From NCBI GenBank assembly GCA_026418315.1, contig JAOABO010000092.1, positions 1 to 7,207 on the forward strand: a stretch of 7,207 nucleotides of DNA. The letters run 5' to 3'. The notes under the pieces were generated by a model, which saw only the letters and a program-made list of their open reading frames with translations, was not told the DNA's origin and ran no database searches. The stretch comes from Bacteroidia bacterium (GTDB taxonomy: Bacteria; Bacteroidota; Bacteroidia; B-17B0; Aurantibacillaceae). This document shows, piece by piece, positions 6,517 through 7,207 of this stretch. The stretch's first letter is position 1; every line of letters starts with the position of its first letter. A program made the position numbers and the translations under genes.

Positions 6517-7089
6517 TTACTTTTTCTTTTTTAATTCTTTCAATATTTCTTCATCTGACTTTCCTACCCATTGAAGAGCAGCAGCGGCATTTTCAGCCCA
6601 TATGGTTTGTGGGTATTCTTTTATAATTTGATTAAATATATCTTTAGCTTTTTGAGGTTGATTTAAAAGATTTTTATCTGCGTAATATTGTGCTAACAGA
6701 AATTTTGCCGCTGGTATTAGTTTTGAGTTGGGATAATCTTCTATGATTTTCTTTAAGTATTTTTCAGAATAATCAATTTTTTTAAGTGATTGACTTAACT
6801 GCGCAGCTTTGATTAAATAGATTGAAGAAATAGAATCATCATTACAGATTAAAGCACATTTTACAAAGATATTGTTGGCTTCAATAGCTGTTTTTTCGTC
6901 GAAGTTATTGGACTTTAATAAAACACTATCTATAGTTTTACTTTTGTTTAAATAATATGAGCAGGAATCGGTAATGTTTTTTGATTTTTTATCGGCAGAT
7001 ACTTCTTTTTTATTTTTTTGTGATGAACTTTCCTGACATGAGACGAAAATCAAACCTAAATTAATTAAAACACACCATTGTAACTTCAT
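6517..7089 (-). CDS. Small TPR-repeat lipoprotein
   Basis: The 190-aa product has a short signal peptide ending FVSC with Cys18 as the likely lipidated residue (followed by Gln-Glu), so it should be an envelope lipoprotein. A Ser/Lys-rich tether (~20-40) follows. From ~67 the protein is helical with tetratricopeptide-like units: about 87-120 (ends YLKKIIEDYPNS) and about 126-160 (AKFLLAQYYADKN, then KAKDIFNQIIKEYP). The end, ALQWVGKSDEEILKELKKK, matches the C-terminus of small TPR proteins found widely in Bacteroidota. The pattern resembles BamD/YbgF-type repeats, but at this length it is too small to be BamD. TPRs mediate protein contacts; the partner is unknown. Its ATG overlaps the stop of the upstream gene (ATGA), which points to translational coupling. 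The alternative of a soluble periplasmic protein is less likely given the Cys. Confidence 0.82.
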   Translation of the reverse strand: MKLQWCVLINLGLIFVSCQESSSQKNKKEVSADKKSKNITDSCSYYLNKSKTIDSVLLKSNNFDEKTAIEANNIFVKCALICNDDSISSIYLIKAAQLSQSLKKIDYSEKYLKKIIEDYPNSKLIPAAKFLLAQYYADKNLLNQPQKAKDIFNQIIKEYPQTIWAENAAAALQWVGKSDEEILKELKKKK

Positions 7090-7207
7090 AATTTATATTT
7101 GTATTTTGGAACTATTAATCCACTCTCAATTTCTTTTAATTTTTTTGCAATCATCTTTTTTCTGAATGATGACAATTTATCAATAAATAAAACCCCTTGT
7201 GTATGAT
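7086..7207 (-). CDS. C-terminal end of an unidentified protein (partial)
   Basis: The right edge holds the last 39 codons of a minus-strand gene that enters from outside the window and stops at TGA (7088-7086). The other two minus-strand frames contain early stops, and the stop overlaps the next gene's ATG by the sequence ATGA, so this frame is credible. The tail begins HTQGVLFIDKLSSF, has a basic helix RKKMIAKKLKEIESG, and ends VPKYKYKL. I do not recognise the family. The GVLFIDxLxxF...ExG arrangement faintly recalls the Walker B segment of YifB/ComM-type AAA+ proteins, but there the domain continues well beyond this point and the residue after Asp is Glu, not Lys. No function is assigned. 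Confidence 0.6.
   Translation of the reverse strand, partial: HTQGVLFIDKLSSFRKKMIAKKLKEIESGLIVPKYKYKL

Noticed and set aside
6413..7124. The 10-mer AGTGGATTAA at 6413-6422 and its inverse complement at 7115-7124
   Set aside because: A 10-base match is expected by chance in a 7-kb AT-rich window, and the second copy is inside a coding region.

Overview
The window comes from an AT-rich member of the Bacteroidota. Three things point there. A secreted protein ends in a type IX secretion (T9SS) sorting domain. Three intergenic regions carry the Bacteroidota -7 promoter element TAnnTTTG, and Shine-Dalgarno sequences are weak or absent. The EtfAB, bifunctional-nuclease, ECF sigma and TPR lipoprotein sequences all read as Bacteroidota versions of their families. 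I cannot place it below phylum level. All ten genes lie on the minus strand, so transcription runs from high to low coordinates. There is no tRNA, rRNA, CRISPR array, insertion sequence or phage gene.

In transcription order: (1) 7207-6517 holds the tail of an unidentified gene whose stop overlaps the start of a small TPR lipoprotein gene. (2) 6516-4264 has a good promoter (TTTG-N20-TAAATTTG), then an ECF sigma factor, a 216-aa exported membrane-associated protein of unknown function, yceD (DUF177) and rpmF (ribosomal protein L32), ending in a strong hairpin terminator. The gaps of 51, 19 and 13 bases suggest one transcription unit. (3) 4263-2768 is a self-contained unit: promoter, one T9SS-secreted Asp-box beta-propeller protein, and a 15-bp-stem terminator. 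(4) 2702-1 has a TACCTTTG promoter followed by etfB, etfA, a bifunctional nuclease (DUF151) gene with a UVR tail, and the start of a membrane-anchored PASTA-domain protein that runs off the window.

Functionally, EtfB and EtfA form the FAD/AMP heterodimer that carries electrons from acyl-CoA and related dehydrogenases to the respiratory chain. YceD and L32 form the conserved pair tied to 23S rRNA and large-subunit assembly. The Asp-box protein is exported to the cell surface or medium. The sigma factor probably controls a regulon not visible here; no recognisable anti-sigma gene is next to it.

Most of this is ordinary conserved chromosome, and I see no convincing new multi-gene system. The points most worth a second look are the ECF sigma-envelope protein-yceD-rpmF linkage, the 216-aa protein, the rpmF terminator where plsX/fabH often follow in other bacteria, and the unidentified truncated gene at the right edge.
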